Below are positions 52,004 through 61,323 of a stretch of DNA of 64,000 bases, one piece after another. The DNA lies in contig NZ_QPJD01000001.1 of assembly GCF_003337375.1 (NCBI RefSeq), forward strand, positions 310,001 through 374,000. Reading direction: 5' to 3'. The DNA comes from Paenibacillus prosopidis. Its GTDB lineage: Bacteria; Bacillota; Bacilli; Paenibacillales; Paenibacillaceae. Both the position numbers and the translations under genes were made by a program. The stretch's first letter is position 1. Every line of letters starts with the position of its first letter. The notes below the pieces were generated by a model that did not search any database, was not told where the DNA came from, and was given only the letters and a program-made list of their open reading frames with translations.

Positions 52004-52849
52004 ATGATGAAATTAGTTCTTATGGGAGATTTGCATTATCACGAAATCGATAAGTCGATTCCGGGATTGCGGGAGGCGCGTACAGCTTTCTATCACACTT
52101 TACTGGGACGTTTTCTGGATATGGATGCCGATTTGCATATATCGCTTGGAGACCTTACGAATTTTGGATCGACCTTGGAGCTGCAGGAGGTTTACGAGCT
52201 GCTGCAGCGTGAGGATAGAACGTTTATCCATGTACTGGGCAACCATGATCTCTATTGGCAGACGAGAAGGGAAGTGCTGGAGATTACCGGCCAGCAGCGT
52301 TATCACGCGATTGACACCGAGACTGCGATGCTGGTATTTCTCGATACGGCCAAAGAGATGGACTTCGAAGACTGGGGCGGCTGGCTCGACGATGAGCAGC
52401 TGCAGTGGCTGGAAGGAATGGTGAAGGCATCCGGAACGAAGCCGCTGCTCGTCTTCGGCCATCATCCCGTCTATAACACAACGGCAAGATCGGAGAAAGA
52501 GAAGGGCTCGATCCATCCGAGCATTGACATGTGGCGCATTTTGAACCGGAAAGTAGGGATTGGCGTCTATTTCAACGGCCACACGCATGTGGATTCGATC
52601 GTTGCACAAAATAACTGGACCTTCGTACAGTTATCCGCCTGTCTGGACCAACATGGCTTCCGGATCGTGGAACTCACAGAAGAGGAGCTCCGAATTTCTG
52701 CCGTAGATATTACGGACGAAGAGGTTCTGGATAACGCCCCAATGCTGCATCAGCATATGGTGCATTTCACCCATAACCCTAACGCCCGGGGAACAGACGC
52801 GGACCGCGAGCATGTTGTCCCATTGTTGACTGCGGCACAGCCGCAATAA
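52004..52849 (+). CDS. Calcineurin-like metallophosphoesterase
   Basis: 281 residues. All dinuclear-metal motifs are present: GDLHYHE, GDLTNFG, GNHD, FGHHPVY and GHTHVDS. Relatives cleave phosphodiesters such as cyclic nucleotides or glycerophosphodiesters. It lies 22 nt before glpP and heads the glycerophosphodiester locus, so a glycerophospho-compound is a reasonable guess for its substrate. Start ATG 52004 or 52007 behind GGGAGGAG. Confidence 0.9.
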   Translation: MMKLVLMGDLHYHEIDKSIPGLREARTAFYHTLLGRFLDMDADLHISLGDLTNFGSTLELQEVYELLQREDRTFIHVLGNHDLYWQTRREVLEITGQQRYHAIDTETAMLVFLDTAKEMDFEDWGGWLDDEQLQWLEGMVKASGTKPLLVFGHHPVYNTTARSEKEKGSIHPSIDMWRILNRKVGIGVYFNGHTHVDSIVAQNNWTFVQLSACLDQHGFRIVELTEEELRISAVDITDEEVLDNAPMLHQHMVHFTHNPNARGTDADREHVVPLLTAAQPQ

Positions 52850-52871
52850 TGGAAGCAAGGAGGCTGCAGTT

Positions 52872-53501
52872 ATGAAGAACCCGATGAACCATGACGCCTT
52901 TTTCAAAGGGCTCGCCACGCACAGGAGAATCGCATCCATCAAGGATCCGAGGCATATCGAAGTCGCTCTATCGCTCCGCAGCCAATTAAGCGGCATCTTT
53001 CTGTTAACGGGTCACATCGGTGTCGTGAAAGGCTATGTCGACGTGTTCAAGGAGCATCAGCTGCCGGTCTTCCTGCATCTCGATAAGATTGGCGGCCTCA
53101 GCACGGACAACTACGGCCTCGAATATTTGGCGAAGGCCATCAAGCCGACCGGTATTATTTCGACGAAAACCAATGTGGTGAAAACAGCGAAGAAAATGGA
53201 CTTAATGACCATACAACGCTTCTTCCTCGTCGACACCGAAGGGCTCGACAATATCGCCAAGAGCCTTTGCCAGATCGAACCTGACATTATTGAAGTGATG
53301 CCTGCCCGCATTCCCGACATGATCGGCAAAGTGAAAGCATTCACTACGATCCCTATTATTACCGGGGGATTATTATATGAGCAAAGCCATGCGGAGGAAT
53401 GTTTGAAAAATGGAGCTACGGCCATCTCATCGTCCAAGCCTGAGCTGTGGACAGCTGCGTCGCCACTTCCAAGCAAGAAGAAAGTCCGGCAAATCATATA
53501 A
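52872..53501 (+). CDS. glpP: Glycerol-3-phosphate responsive antiterminator
   Basis: 209 residues, TIM-barrel-like RNA-binding regulator. Family segments: FLLTGHIGVVKGYVDVFKE, VFLHLDKIGGLSTDNYGLEYL, IISTKTNVVKTAKK, QRFFLVDTEG and EVMPARIPDMI. In B. subtilis GlpP with glycerol 3-phosphate binds the leader RNA of glp genes and lets polymerase pass a terminator. Here a fitting terminator lies in the 213-nt gap after glpP, in front of ugpB. Start behind AAGGAGG. Confidence 0.95.
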   Translation: MKNPMNHDAFFKGLATHRRIASIKDPRHIEVALSLRSQLSGIFLLTGHIGVVKGYVDVFKEHQLPVFLHLDKIGGLSTDNYGLEYLAKAIKPTGIISTKTNVVKTAKKMDLMTIQRFFLVDTEGLDNIAKSLCQIEPDIIEVMPARIPDMIGKVKAFTTIPIITGGLLYEQSHAEECLKNGATAISSSKPELWTAASPLPSKKKVRQII

Positions 53502-53613
53502 GTCTATGCCCCGGTTGAATTTATATAATCTTTGCAACAAGATAACACAGAGTTAATAGTTGTCCCGTATCATTCATTATGAAAAGTAAATAGCAATCGG
53601 TTGGAGCAATGGA

Positions 53614-53669
53614 GAAACCTTATCCGCTGCGGACGTCATGTCCGCGGCAGGATTAAGGTTTCTTTTTTA
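53614..53669 (+). promoter_or_regulatory. GlpP-type leader terminator/antiterminator before ugpB
   Basis: A long stem: GAAACCTTA (53614-53622) with TAAGGTTTC (53654-53662), and inside it GCTGCGGAC (53626-53634) with GTCCGCGGC (53640-53648), followed by six Ts. The ugpB ATG is 45 nt farther. It can end transcripts coming from glpP or from a promoter in the gap (no strong one seen), and is the expected target of GlpP. Confidence 0.7.
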
Positions 53670-53714
53670 TGCATCCAACCCATTTCAAACAAAGAAAAGG
53701 TGGAGGATTGGACA

Positions 53715-55052
53715 ATGGTTAAGAAGCTTACTGCACTCTCGCTTGCGATTTTCATGGTGGTGGTCTTGGCGGCTTGCGGATCAAACGGCACGACAGGCAA
53801 AAACGGCAGCACGGACAACGCGAACAGCGGAGCTAAAGCGGAGAGCACGGATTCCGCAGCGTCCGAGAAAATCGTCATTAAGTACTGGTACGCGTTCGGC
53901 GACAAGATCGAGGAAGCGAAGCTGCACATGGTCAAGGGTTTCAACGAATCGCAGGATAAAATCGAAGTGATTGCAGAGCACCAAGGCGGCTACGACGATC
54001 TTCATGCCAAAGTACAGGCGGCATTCGCAGCGGGAGACGCTCCTGCGGTATCCGACCTTGAAATTGCCTCTACTGGCGTATTTGCCCGTTCAGGCATGCT
54101 GCAAGAGCTGACGGTTTACGCAGAGAGAGATAAGGACCAGCTTCAGCTTGAAGATTTTAATCCCGGTTTAATGGGGAATGCCTATGTGGATGATAAGCTG
54201 TTTGGCCTCCCCTTCATGCGCAGCACACCGATTTTATATAAAAATGTCACGATGCTGAAAGATGCCGGCCTCGATCCGGAAGGTCCGAAGACATGGGATG
54301 AGCTGGAGCAGTATTCCCGCGTGTTGAAGGAGAAGGGGAAAATCGGTATGACAGTGCCTGCCGATATTTGGTTCTATGAAGCGCTGGTTGCCCAAAGCGG
54401 CGGTCAAATGCTGAGCGAAGACGGCAAATCGGCTGCATTCAATACGCCGGAGGGCGTTGCTCCGGTAGAATTCTGGAAGAAATTATCCAGTGAAGGTCTC
54501 ATCAAAATTCCAGTAGGCGACGAAGCGGGAGCTACCGCGGATAAAGACTGGGCGAATCAAATGTCGGCCTTCAAGTTTGCCTCCACAGCGGGCGTAACCG
54601 GAAGTCTGGAAATCGCGAAGGGCAACGGCTTTGAATTGGTAACGGCATTCATGCCCTCTAACGTAAGTTACGGCGTTCCGACCGGCGGCTGCCAGCTTGT
54701 CATGACGTCGAAGAGCACCGAGGAAGAGAAAGAAGCGGCATGGGAGTTTATTAAATGGATGACGTCCAAAGAAAATACGATCTACCAGCATAAGCATGTA
54801 GGTTACCTGCCGACCCGTCTATCTGCCGTAGAAAGCGAAGAGCTGAAGACACATTTTGCGGAGAATCCACAGTTCAAGGTTGCCGTTGATCAATTGGAAT
54901 ATGCGAGACCGCGTCCGATGGAGAACGCTTATCCGGAAGTGACCAAGATCGTGAAGGAAGCGATCGAAAAGGCCATTCTCGATCCGAAAACGGCACCGCA
55001 GGACGCGCTCAATGCAGCGGCGGAGAAAGCCAACAAGCTGCTTAGCAAGTAA
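53715..55052 (+). CDS. ugpB: Glycerol-3-phosphate ABC transporter, substrate-binding lipoprotein
   Basis: 445 residues. Lipoprotein signal with lipobox LAAC (ALSLAIFMVVVLAACG), Ser/Gly/Lys linker, then a family 1 solute-binding fold: VIKYWYAFGDKIEEAKLHM, EVIAEHQGGYDDLHAKVQA, LFGLPFMRSTPILYKN, PTGGCQLVM. These match UgpB-type binders of sn-glycerol 3-phosphate or glycerophosphodiesters. ATG 53715 follows GGTGGAGG; an open frame runs back to 53601 through the leader hairpin and is not used. Confidence 0.9.
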   Translation: MVKKLTALSLAIFMVVVLAACGSNGTTGKNGSTDNANSGAKAESTDSAASEKIVIKYWYAFGDKIEEAKLHMVKGFNESQDKIEVIAEHQGGYDDLHAKVQAAFAAGDAPAVSDLEIASTGVFARSGMLQELTVYAERDKDQLQLEDFNPGLMGNAYVDDKLFGLPFMRSTPILYKNVTMLKDAGLDPEGPKTWDELEQYSRVLKEKGKIGMTVPADIWFYEALVAQSGGQMLSEDGKSAAFNTPEGVAPVEFWKKLSSEGLIKIPVGDEAGATADKDWANQMSAFKFASTAGVTGSLEIAKGNGFELVTAFMPSNVSYGVPTGGCQLVMTSKSTEEEKEAAWEFIKWMTSKENTIYQHKHVGYLPTRLSAVESEELKTHFAENPQFKVAVDQLEYARPRPMENAYPEVTKIVKEAIEKAILDPKTAPQDALNAAAEKANKLLSK

Positions 55053-55146
55053 TAAAGGTTTAGTACCGCAAGCTGTTCAGTCGGGGGAAGGCTTCCGGTC
55101 CGGGAGCCCTCTCCCTCTAATTATAAGAGCTGAGAGGTAACACCAT

Positions 55147-56058
55147 ATGTTCAACGAGAACTGGTTGTCCGCGATTAAAGTTATTATTTTCGACATGGAC
55201 GGTACGCTGTACCAGGAAGATACGTACCTCGAGAGATATATTCGTTACCTGCTGGAGGGAACGGAGCACGAAGGGGAGACCGAGGCTGCTATCTGTGCAG
55301 GAAGAGCCATTTTGACGGGGGAGCATCCCTTTGGGTTCGGCCATTTCTACCATACGCGGGATGATGTGGCGCTGGTGCGGCATGAGGACAGCTTCATCCA
55401 AGGCTTTACGTGGGAAGGGCTCGCGCTCGATGAACGTACTTGCTCTTATAGGTCATTATCGACCGAGGCTGCCCATCTGATTCATATCGGCGATCCGTGG
55501 GGAATTGCGGCGGTCATCAGTCACAAATACAAGCTTCCCGCAGGGAAGTTGCAATCGGCTTTTGAAAGGGTCCGCAGGGAAATGGTTCATGCACCCTATC
55601 AATTTGAGTTCCGCAGCGATTTGTTTCAAGCGATTGAAGAATTGGACGCCGTTGAGAAAAAAATTCTCATGACGAATACGTATTTGGAATCCGGAATCGA
55701 GTTTCTGAATTACATGCAGATTCACCATTTGTTCGAGGAAGTGTATTGCGGCGCGGAGAAGCCGCTTGGCTTACATTGTTATATCTCGACCCTGCTGGGG
55801 CAGGGGTATCAGGCTCATGAAATTTTGTCGATCGGCGATAACACGTGGAATGATCTGCACCCGGTCAAGCGAATGGGCGGCCGAACCTGCTTTATTTCCC
55901 CTTATGCGAGCAGCGATCCTGAAAGCTGGGATTTGCGGCTGACGACTCTGGATGAGCTGGAGCAGCTCATGCGTGCGATTCAGGAATCCATTACAAGGAG
56001 GACCATATCGGATGGCGAAGATCGAGTTGAAAAATATAAGCAAGAAATTCAAAGATGA
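55147..56058 (+). CDS. HAD-superfamily phosphatase
   Basis: 303 residues. Motif I FDMDGTLYQED near residue 17, motif II in ILMTNTYLE, and the later region SIGDNTWNDLHPVKRMGGRT with the metal-binding Asp. The position inside the ugp operon suggests a glycerol-phosphate or related phosphatase, but specificity cannot be read. The last 47 nt overlap ugpC in another frame, an unusually long overlap. Start behind GAGAGGTAA. Confidence 0.85.
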   Translation: MFNENWLSAIKVIIFDMDGTLYQEDTYLERYIRYLLEGTEHEGETEAAICAGRAILTGEHPFGFGHFYHTRDDVALVRHEDSFIQGFTWEGLALDERTCSYRSLSTEAAHLIHIGDPWGIAAVISHKYKLPAGKLQSAFERVRREMVHAPYQFEFRSDLFQAIEELDAVEKKILMTNTYLESGIEFLNYMQIHHLFEEVYCGAEKPLGLHCYISTLLGQGYQAHEILSIGDNTWNDLHPVKRMGGRTCFISPYASSDPESWDLRLTTLDELEQLMRAIQESITRRTISDGEDRVEKYKQEIQR

Positions 56059-57082
56059 TACCGTCATTGAGAATTTGAATTTAACGATCAAGGACGGTTC
56101 GTTCACGGTTCTCGTCGGACCGTCGGGCTGCGGCAAATCAACGACCTTGCGTATGGTAGCCGGACTAGAGAAGCAATCGGGCGGCGAGATATGGATCGAC
56201 GATAAATGCGTAAACGATACGCCGCCCGGGCTGCGGGACGTGGCGATGGTTTTTCAGAACTATGCCCTGTATCCGACGATGACCGTTCGCGGCAATATCG
56301 AGTTCGGCCTTAAAAATAGAGGCGTTGCAAGAAACGAGCGCGACAAGCTGGTGAAGGATATCTCGGAGATCGTCGGGTTAACGCCGCATATGGATAAGAA
56401 GCCGCAGAACCTGTCCGGAGGACAGCGTCAACGGGTGGCCCTCGCGCGCGCGATGGTAAAAAAACCGAAGGTGTTCATTCTCGATGAGCCCTTGTCCAAT
56501 CTGGACGCCAAGCTGCGCAACCAAATGAGAACGGAGCTGATTCAGCTTCACAAGCGACTGGGAACGACCTTTGTCTACGTAACGCATGATCAGGTGGAAG
56601 CCATGTCCATGGGGGATGAGATCGTTGTGATGAACAAGGGGGTCATTCAACAGGCCGACTCTCCGATGAAGCTTTATCACGATCCGGCAAATTTATTTAC
56701 CGCTGAGTTTATCGGAACCCCGGCTATGAACATGATGAAGATGAGGGATGTGCAGGGTCTGGATATTCAGTCGACCGCCAGCATCGGTCACGTAGGGTTC
56801 CGTCCGGAGCAGGCGCTTATTAATGCAGGTGCGGATTTCGAAGGTTATGCGATAGAAGGCGACATCCTAACCCGCGAAAGCCTGGGAGCGGAAAGTATTT
56901 ATCAGATTCAGGCGCGGACTGGCGTGTTTTTCGTCAAAACGTTCCTTGCGCCCTTAGAGACCGCCGATCGCGTAAAAGTTACGATTCCGTACGACCAGCT
57001 TTATTATTTCGGGCTGAGCGGGGAAAGGCTGCGCGGCATCGAGGCAAGCCCGAAACGGCTGGTTGCCGCCGGAGGGATCTGA
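56012..57082 (+). CDS. ugpC: ABC transporter ATP-binding protein, UgpC/MalK type
   Basis: 356 residues. Walker A GPSGCGKST, Q-loop FQNYALYP, signature LSGGQRQRVALARA, Walker B VFILDEPLSNLDAK, H-loop VTHDQVEAM, then a C-terminal OB-fold regulatory domain. ATG 56012 lies inside the end of the HAD gene, preceded by AAGGAGG; the longer open frame from 55952 is in HAD-coding sequence. It energises UgpA/UgpE. Confidence 0.93.
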   Translation: MAKIELKNISKKFKDDTVIENLNLTIKDGSFTVLVGPSGCGKSTTLRMVAGLEKQSGGEIWIDDKCVNDTPPGLRDVAMVFQNYALYPTMTVRGNIEFGLKNRGVARNERDKLVKDISEIVGLTPHMDKKPQNLSGGQRQRVALARAMVKKPKVFILDEPLSNLDAKLRNQMRTELIQLHKRLGTTFVYVTHDQVEAMSMGDEIVVMNKGVIQQADSPMKLYHDPANLFTAEFIGTPAMNMMKMRDVQGLDIQSTASIGHVGFRPEQALINAGADFEGYAIEGDILTRESLGAESIYQIQARTGVFFVKTFLAPLETADRVKVTIPYDQLYYFGLSGERLRGIEASPKRLVAAGGI

Positions 57083-57083
57083 C

Positions 57084-57956
57084 ATGACAGTATGGGAAAA
57101 GCTGCGTCCCTACGGGATGGTGGCTCCGGCCATTATCATTTTTTCATTATTTTTTATATATCCGATCTTTTACATGATCTACTTAAGCATGTTCGACTGG
57201 AACTTTGTCAGTCCAACCAAGACGTTCGTAGGCCTTCAGAACTTTAAGGACCTTCTGACGGAGCCGGATTTCCGGCAGGTGCTCACCAATACGACGATCT
57301 ATACGGTATTGACGGTGACGTTAACGACCGGGATCGCTTTGCTGCTTGCGCTGTGGCTAAACAGGAAGAGCTTCTTCCACGGCTTCGTGCAGGGCGCCAT
57401 CTTCAGCCCGCATATTATTTCGCTCGTGTCCATCTCGCTGCTGTGGAGCTGGTTGATGGATCCCGAATACGGGCTGCTGAACTGGGTGATTGGGCTCGCC
57501 GGCTTCGGCAAGCTGGAGTGGCTGTCCCATCCGAGCACGTCGCTGATCTCTCTGGTCATGGTGGCCGTATGGAAAGGGCTCGGCTATAACGCCCTTGTGT
57601 TTATCGCAGGTCTTCAAAGCATCCCGGCTGATATCTACGAAGCGGCTTCCTTGGACCGTTCCAAGCCTTGGACGACCTTTACGAAGCTGATCCTGCCGAT
57701 GCTGTCGCCGACGATTTTCTTCCTTGTGATCATCAACATGATCGGATCGTTCCAAGTGTTCGAGACCATCGCGATCATGACGCAGGGTGGTCCTGTCAAT
57801 TCGACTAACACGCTGGTGTATTACATCTATGAATATGGATTCCGTTTCTTTAAAATTGGCTACGCCTCCGCTGCCGGCGTCATTCTGCTGTTTATCGTAG
57901 GGATATTAACGATGATTTACTTCAAGCTGCTGTCGAATCGCGTTCATTACCGTTAG
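57084..57956 (+). CDS. ugpA: Glycerol-3-phosphate ABC transporter permease
   Basis: 290 residues, six membrane segments, MalF-type permease with the EAA loop EAASLDRSKPWTTFTKLILPML that contacts UgpC. ATG 57084 starts two bases after the ugpC stop, with GGAGGG inside the ugpC end. Partner of UgpE. Confidence 0.92.
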   Translation: MTVWEKLRPYGMVAPAIIIFSLFFIYPIFYMIYLSMFDWNFVSPTKTFVGLQNFKDLLTEPDFRQVLTNTTIYTVLTVTLTTGIALLLALWLNRKSFFHGFVQGAIFSPHIISLVSISLLWSWLMDPEYGLLNWVIGLAGFGKLEWLSHPSTSLISLVMVAVWKGLGYNALVFIAGLQSIPADIYEAASLDRSKPWTTFTKLILPMLSPTIFFLVIINMIGSFQVFETIAIMTQGGPVNSTNTLVYYIYEYGFRFFKIGYASAAGVILLFIVGILTMIYFKLLSNRVHYR

Positions 57957-57959
57957 AAA

Positions 57960-58892
57960 GTGGTGAAACTCTTGAAAGCTGTAAACAATACGATCGGCGG
58001 CAAGCCTATCGGGGCTGCTGCTGAGGACAAGTGGATCGGAACACGCAGTAAACAGGCGATTTTGCGAAAAGCGTTACGGGCTGCGCTCCGAGTGTTTAAT
58101 GTGGTCGGTCTGCTGGCGCTGGTGCTGATCTTCGCCATGCCGTTCATTTGGATGCTCTCCACATCGCTCAAGACGCTGCCGGAGACGATGATATTTCCGC
58201 CGGAGTGGATTCCCAGCAATCCCGTCTGGCAAAACTACGCCGATGCCTGGAACACGGGGCCGTTCCTGAACTATTTCATTAACAGCATCGTCATTGCGGT
58301 CGGCATACTTATTCTGCAGATGCTGACGATTATTCCGGCCTCTTATGCTTTTGCAAGGTATAAATTCAAAGGCTCGAACTTTCTATTCGGCATCGTTATG
58401 GTAACGTTGATGATTCCTGCTCAATTAATTTTTTTGCCTGTGTATTTGGAGCTGAGCGCGTTCAAGCTGCTTAATACGCATCTCGGACTCATTTTGCCAT
58501 TCGCGTCGAGCGCCTTCGGCATCTTCCTGCTGCGGCAGGCGTTCATGCAAATTTCGGATGAATTGCTCGAAGCGGCAAGGCTCGATCAGGCGGCCGAGTG
58601 GAAAATCATCGTCAAGATCATGGTGCCTATGGTGAAGCCGGTGCTCGTTACCTTTGCCTTGTTCAGCTTCATTGCCCATTGGAACGACTATTTCTGGCCG
58701 CTTGTCATGACGACGAACGAAACGGCGAGAACGCTGCCTCTCGGCATCGCAAAAATTCGCGAAGTGGAAGGCGTCGCGACATGGAATGTGCTCATGGCCG
58801 GAAACCTGATTCTGGTTGCTCCGATACTTGTCGTATTTTTCCTGTCGCAGCGTCAAATCATTAAAGCATTCGTGTATAACGGCGTGAAATAA
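57960..58892 (+). CDS. ugpE: Glycerol-3-phosphate ABC transporter permease
   Basis: Up to 310 residues, MalG-type permease with six membrane segments and the EAA loop EAARLDQAAEWKIIVKIMVPMV. The N-terminus has about 40 extra polar residues (NNTIGGKPIGAAAEDKW) before the first segment. Start uncertain: GTG 57960, GTG 57963 or TTG 57975; ribosome sites are weak, so coupling to ugpA (three bases apart) is likely. Confidence 0.9.
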   Translation: MVKLLKAVNNTIGGKPIGAAAEDKWIGTRSKQAILRKALRAALRVFNVVGLLALVLIFAMPFIWMLSTSLKTLPETMIFPPEWIPSNPVWQNYADAWNTGPFLNYFINSIVIAVGILILQMLTIIPASYAFARYKFKGSNFLFGIVMVTLMIPAQLIFLPVYLELSAFKLLNTHLGLILPFASSAFGIFLLRQAFMQISDELLEAARLDQAAEWKIIVKIMVPMVKPVLVTFALFSFIAHWNDYFWPLVMTTNETARTLPLGIAKIREVEGVATWNVLMAGNLILVAPILVVFFLSQRQIIKAFVYNGVK

Positions 58893-58915
58893 AAGAACGA
58901 GAGGACTGAGACACT

Positions 58916-59656
58916 ATGATTACAATCGTTGCTCACCGCGGATGTTCGGGGGAAGCGCCCGAGAATACAATGGCAGCTTTCAAGCTGGCTTTAATGGAGC
59001 CGGATATCGCAATCATCGAGCTCGACGTGCATCTATCCAAGGACGGAGTCCCTGTCGTCATCCACGATCATACTTTGGATCGTACGACGAGCGGTACGGG
59101 ACGGGTGAGAGACTATACGTTAGAGGAATTACGCGATCTGGATGCGGGCAGCTGGTTCTCTCCGGAATTTTCGGAGGAGCGTATTCCGACGCTTGAGGAA
59201 GTACTGCAGCTCGTCAAGGGACGCTGCATGCTGCATGTGGAGCTCAAGAAGATGGGCGATGTATATGAAGGAATCGAGGAGAAAGTGATTAAGCTCATTC
59301 ATCGCCATGAAATGAAGGATGAAGTCGTACTCTCCTCCTTCGACCATGATTCCATGAAGTGTGCGAACGAGATCGATCCTTCCATCCCGACGGGGCTGAT
59401 TTTCTTAGGCAATCCTACACTCCTGATCGAGCAGCTTCGCTACACGGGCGCTACGAGCGTATCCATGCATTATTCGTTCGTTACGCGTGAGCTGGTAAAT
59501 GAAATGGAAGAGCATGAGATCGATTTGGGAGTATGGACAGTGGATGATTCGGATACGCTTGCCAGTATCGTAGAACAGTATCCCGATATGCGCATTACGA
59601 CCAATTATCCGGACCGCGTGCTCCGGATTGTGAGGCAGGGCAGCGTAAGATTCTAA
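58916..59656 (+). CDS. ugpQ: Cytoplasmic glycerophosphodiester phosphodiesterase
   Basis: 246 residues, GDPD TIM barrel. Active-site pattern: HRGCSGEAPENTMAAF, IIELDVHLSKDGVPVVIHDHTLDRTT, and later HVELKK. No signal peptide, so it acts on glycerophosphodiesters brought in by UgpBCAE, releasing glycerol 3-phosphate, the GlpP co-effector. Start ATG 58916, 23 nt after ugpE. Confidence 0.93.
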   Translation: MITIVAHRGCSGEAPENTMAAFKLALMEPDIAIIELDVHLSKDGVPVVIHDHTLDRTTSGTGRVRDYTLEELRDLDAGSWFSPEFSEERIPTLEEVLQLVKGRCMLHVELKKMGDVYEGIEEKVIKLIHRHEMKDEVVLSSFDHDSMKCANEIDPSIPTGLIFLGNPTLLIEQLRYTGATSVSMHYSFVTRELVNEMEEHEIDLGVWTVDDSDTLASIVEQYPDMRITTNYPDRVLRIVRQGSVRF

Positions 59657-59688
59657 GTCAGCAGGTCCAGTCAGGAGGAGGAGAAGCG

Positions 59689-60606
59689 ATGGCCAGACGA
59701 AAAGCATCTTTTGTATGGTTTCGAGCCGGATTATTCATGTTGATCCTATGCTGTGCGGCGTTAACCGTGTCTGCCTATAGTCCTTATAAGGCAGAGGGAT
59801 CCTTGATCCTCGCGCATCGCGGGGCATCCGGCTACGCCCCCGAGAACACGATGGCTGCCTTCAAGCTGGCCGAGCGCCTCGGTGCTGACTTCATCGAGCT
59901 CGATGTCCGGATGAGCAAGGACGGAGGGCTCGTCGTCATCCACGACAAAACGGTGGACCGAACGACGAACAAAACGGGCTTCGTGCATGATTATACACTG
60001 CGGGAGCTTCAAGGTATGGATGCGGGAAGCTTCTATGACAAGGCTTATGCGCACGAACGGCTGCTGTCGCTTGAAGAAGTAATGTACAGCTTCGCTGGAA
60101 GAATCGGTATACTTATCGAGATCAAGGATCCGCAGCTTTATCCGGGGATCGAAGAGAAGCTGGCTAAGATGGTGAGGCGGTATGAGCTTATCCAAGATAT
60201 CGCTGGTATTGGGGTTGGCGATAGTATTCAAGGCAAGGATGGTACAGGAGGATCTGGAGGAAGGGCAGGCCCTGAAGAAATCGTAAATTCTGAAGGTGGC
60301 GCTAGCATCATCATTCAATCCTTCGATTTCGAATCGATGCGCCGTATGCACACCCTGCTGCCGGACATTCCCGTCGCCGTCCTTATCCACGCGGACCAGC
60401 ACCCTTTGACAGATAAGAAGCTGGATAAACTCGCTTCTTACGCATCATCCTTTAACATTAGTCACGACCTGCTTAACGAGGAGCTCGTCCGGGAGATTCA
60501 TGAACGGAACCGCAAAGTAATGGCGTGGACGATCCGGAAAGATCAGGATATGGAGCGGATGAGAGAGCTGGGAGTGGATGGGATTATAACGGATTATCCT
60601 GGCTGA
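59689..60606 (+). CDS. Membrane-anchored or exported glycerophosphodiester phosphodiesterase
   Basis: 305 residues, a paralogue of the previous gene with an N-terminal hydrophobic segment (LFMLILCCAALTVSAYS), so it is exported or anchored outside. GDPD motifs: HRGASGYAPENTMAAF, FIELDVRMSKDGGLVVIHDKTVDRTT, LIEIKDP. An insertion at about 175-205 is glycine-rich and low in complexity (GKDGTGGSGGRAGPEE). The pair allows cleavage both outside and inside the cell. Start behind GGAGGAGGAG. Confidence 0.92.
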   Translation: MARRKASFVWFRAGLFMLILCCAALTVSAYSPYKAEGSLILAHRGASGYAPENTMAAFKLAERLGADFIELDVRMSKDGGLVVIHDKTVDRTTNKTGFVHDYTLRELQGMDAGSFYDKAYAHERLLSLEEVMYSFAGRIGILIEIKDPQLYPGIEEKLAKMVRRYELIQDIAGIGVGDSIQGKDGTGGSGGRAGPEEIVNSEGGASIIIQSFDFESMRRMHTLLPDIPVAVLIHADQHPLTDKKLDKLASYASSFNISHDLLNEELVREIHERNRKVMAWTIRKDQDMERMRELGVDGIITDYPG

Positions 60607-60679
60607 GAAGAAAAGCTGATATTTTTGAGTGCTGAACGTAGTAGGCTGCTAATTGTGATCTGAAGCCTTTAAAAAGTAT

Positions 60680-60713
60680 AACCCGCCGTGGCTCGCGTCA
60701 GGGCGGGTTTTTT
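60680..60713 (+). terminator. Terminator of the glycerophosphodiester locus
   Basis: AACCCGCC (60680-60687) and GGCGGGTT (60702-60709), followed by TTTT. Confidence 0.85.
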
Positions 60714-61323
60714 GTGCTTGTTGTCTACAGAAAATAAAGCTAAAGAGCAGGATAGTTTATAGGAACGAATTACCAATAAACTAATTTATTATTTTTTGAG
60801 GTAATTAAATGGCTTCCAAACATTGATTCTCTGCTTGCTGCGAAATTTGTTATTGGATATATAATTTATCTTCTTTTATATGCTTTGTTCTACGATTGAC
60901 CGCGGTTATTATTGCCCCAGCCCAATATTAGATTTAATTGTGGCGGCATGAAACGAGGGAAGTTATTCAAAAAGAAAATACCTCAATTCGGAAATTACTC
61001 TTAATTTAGGCAAATTACTCATTGTATCTAAATGTACTTACGATAATGGGAATTTGATACAATATGAACGAAGCGTGTGTAGTATTGAGGAATTAGCTGA
61101 TCTTCATTATGAGGATTACACGTATGATTGCTAACGGGACACTATAGTTTAACAACCACCAGAACGAGGCTGCCTTCACGAAACGGCAGCCTCGTTGGGC
61201 TAACTGGAGGGCAGTTCTAATCTACTAGGACTCGCTGAAATAAGACTCGAATGAATCCCCAAACTCTTCCCATATATCCGGACCGGGGACTTTGCGGAAA
61301 CATCTTGAGTAAAAAAGTACAAT
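60714..61323. other. Gene-poor stretch with a degraded reading frame and a hairpin
   Basis: No intact gene. The frame at 60952-61134 reads KLLIVSKCTYDNGNLIQYE...HYEDYTYDC then stop, with a TGA at 60949 and no start codon. It faintly resembles the C-terminal end of a GntR/UTRA regulator and may be a gene remnant. At 61163-61196 AACGAGGCTGCC/GGCAGCCTCGTT is a perfect 12-bp hairpin without a T-run. Confidence 0.35.
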
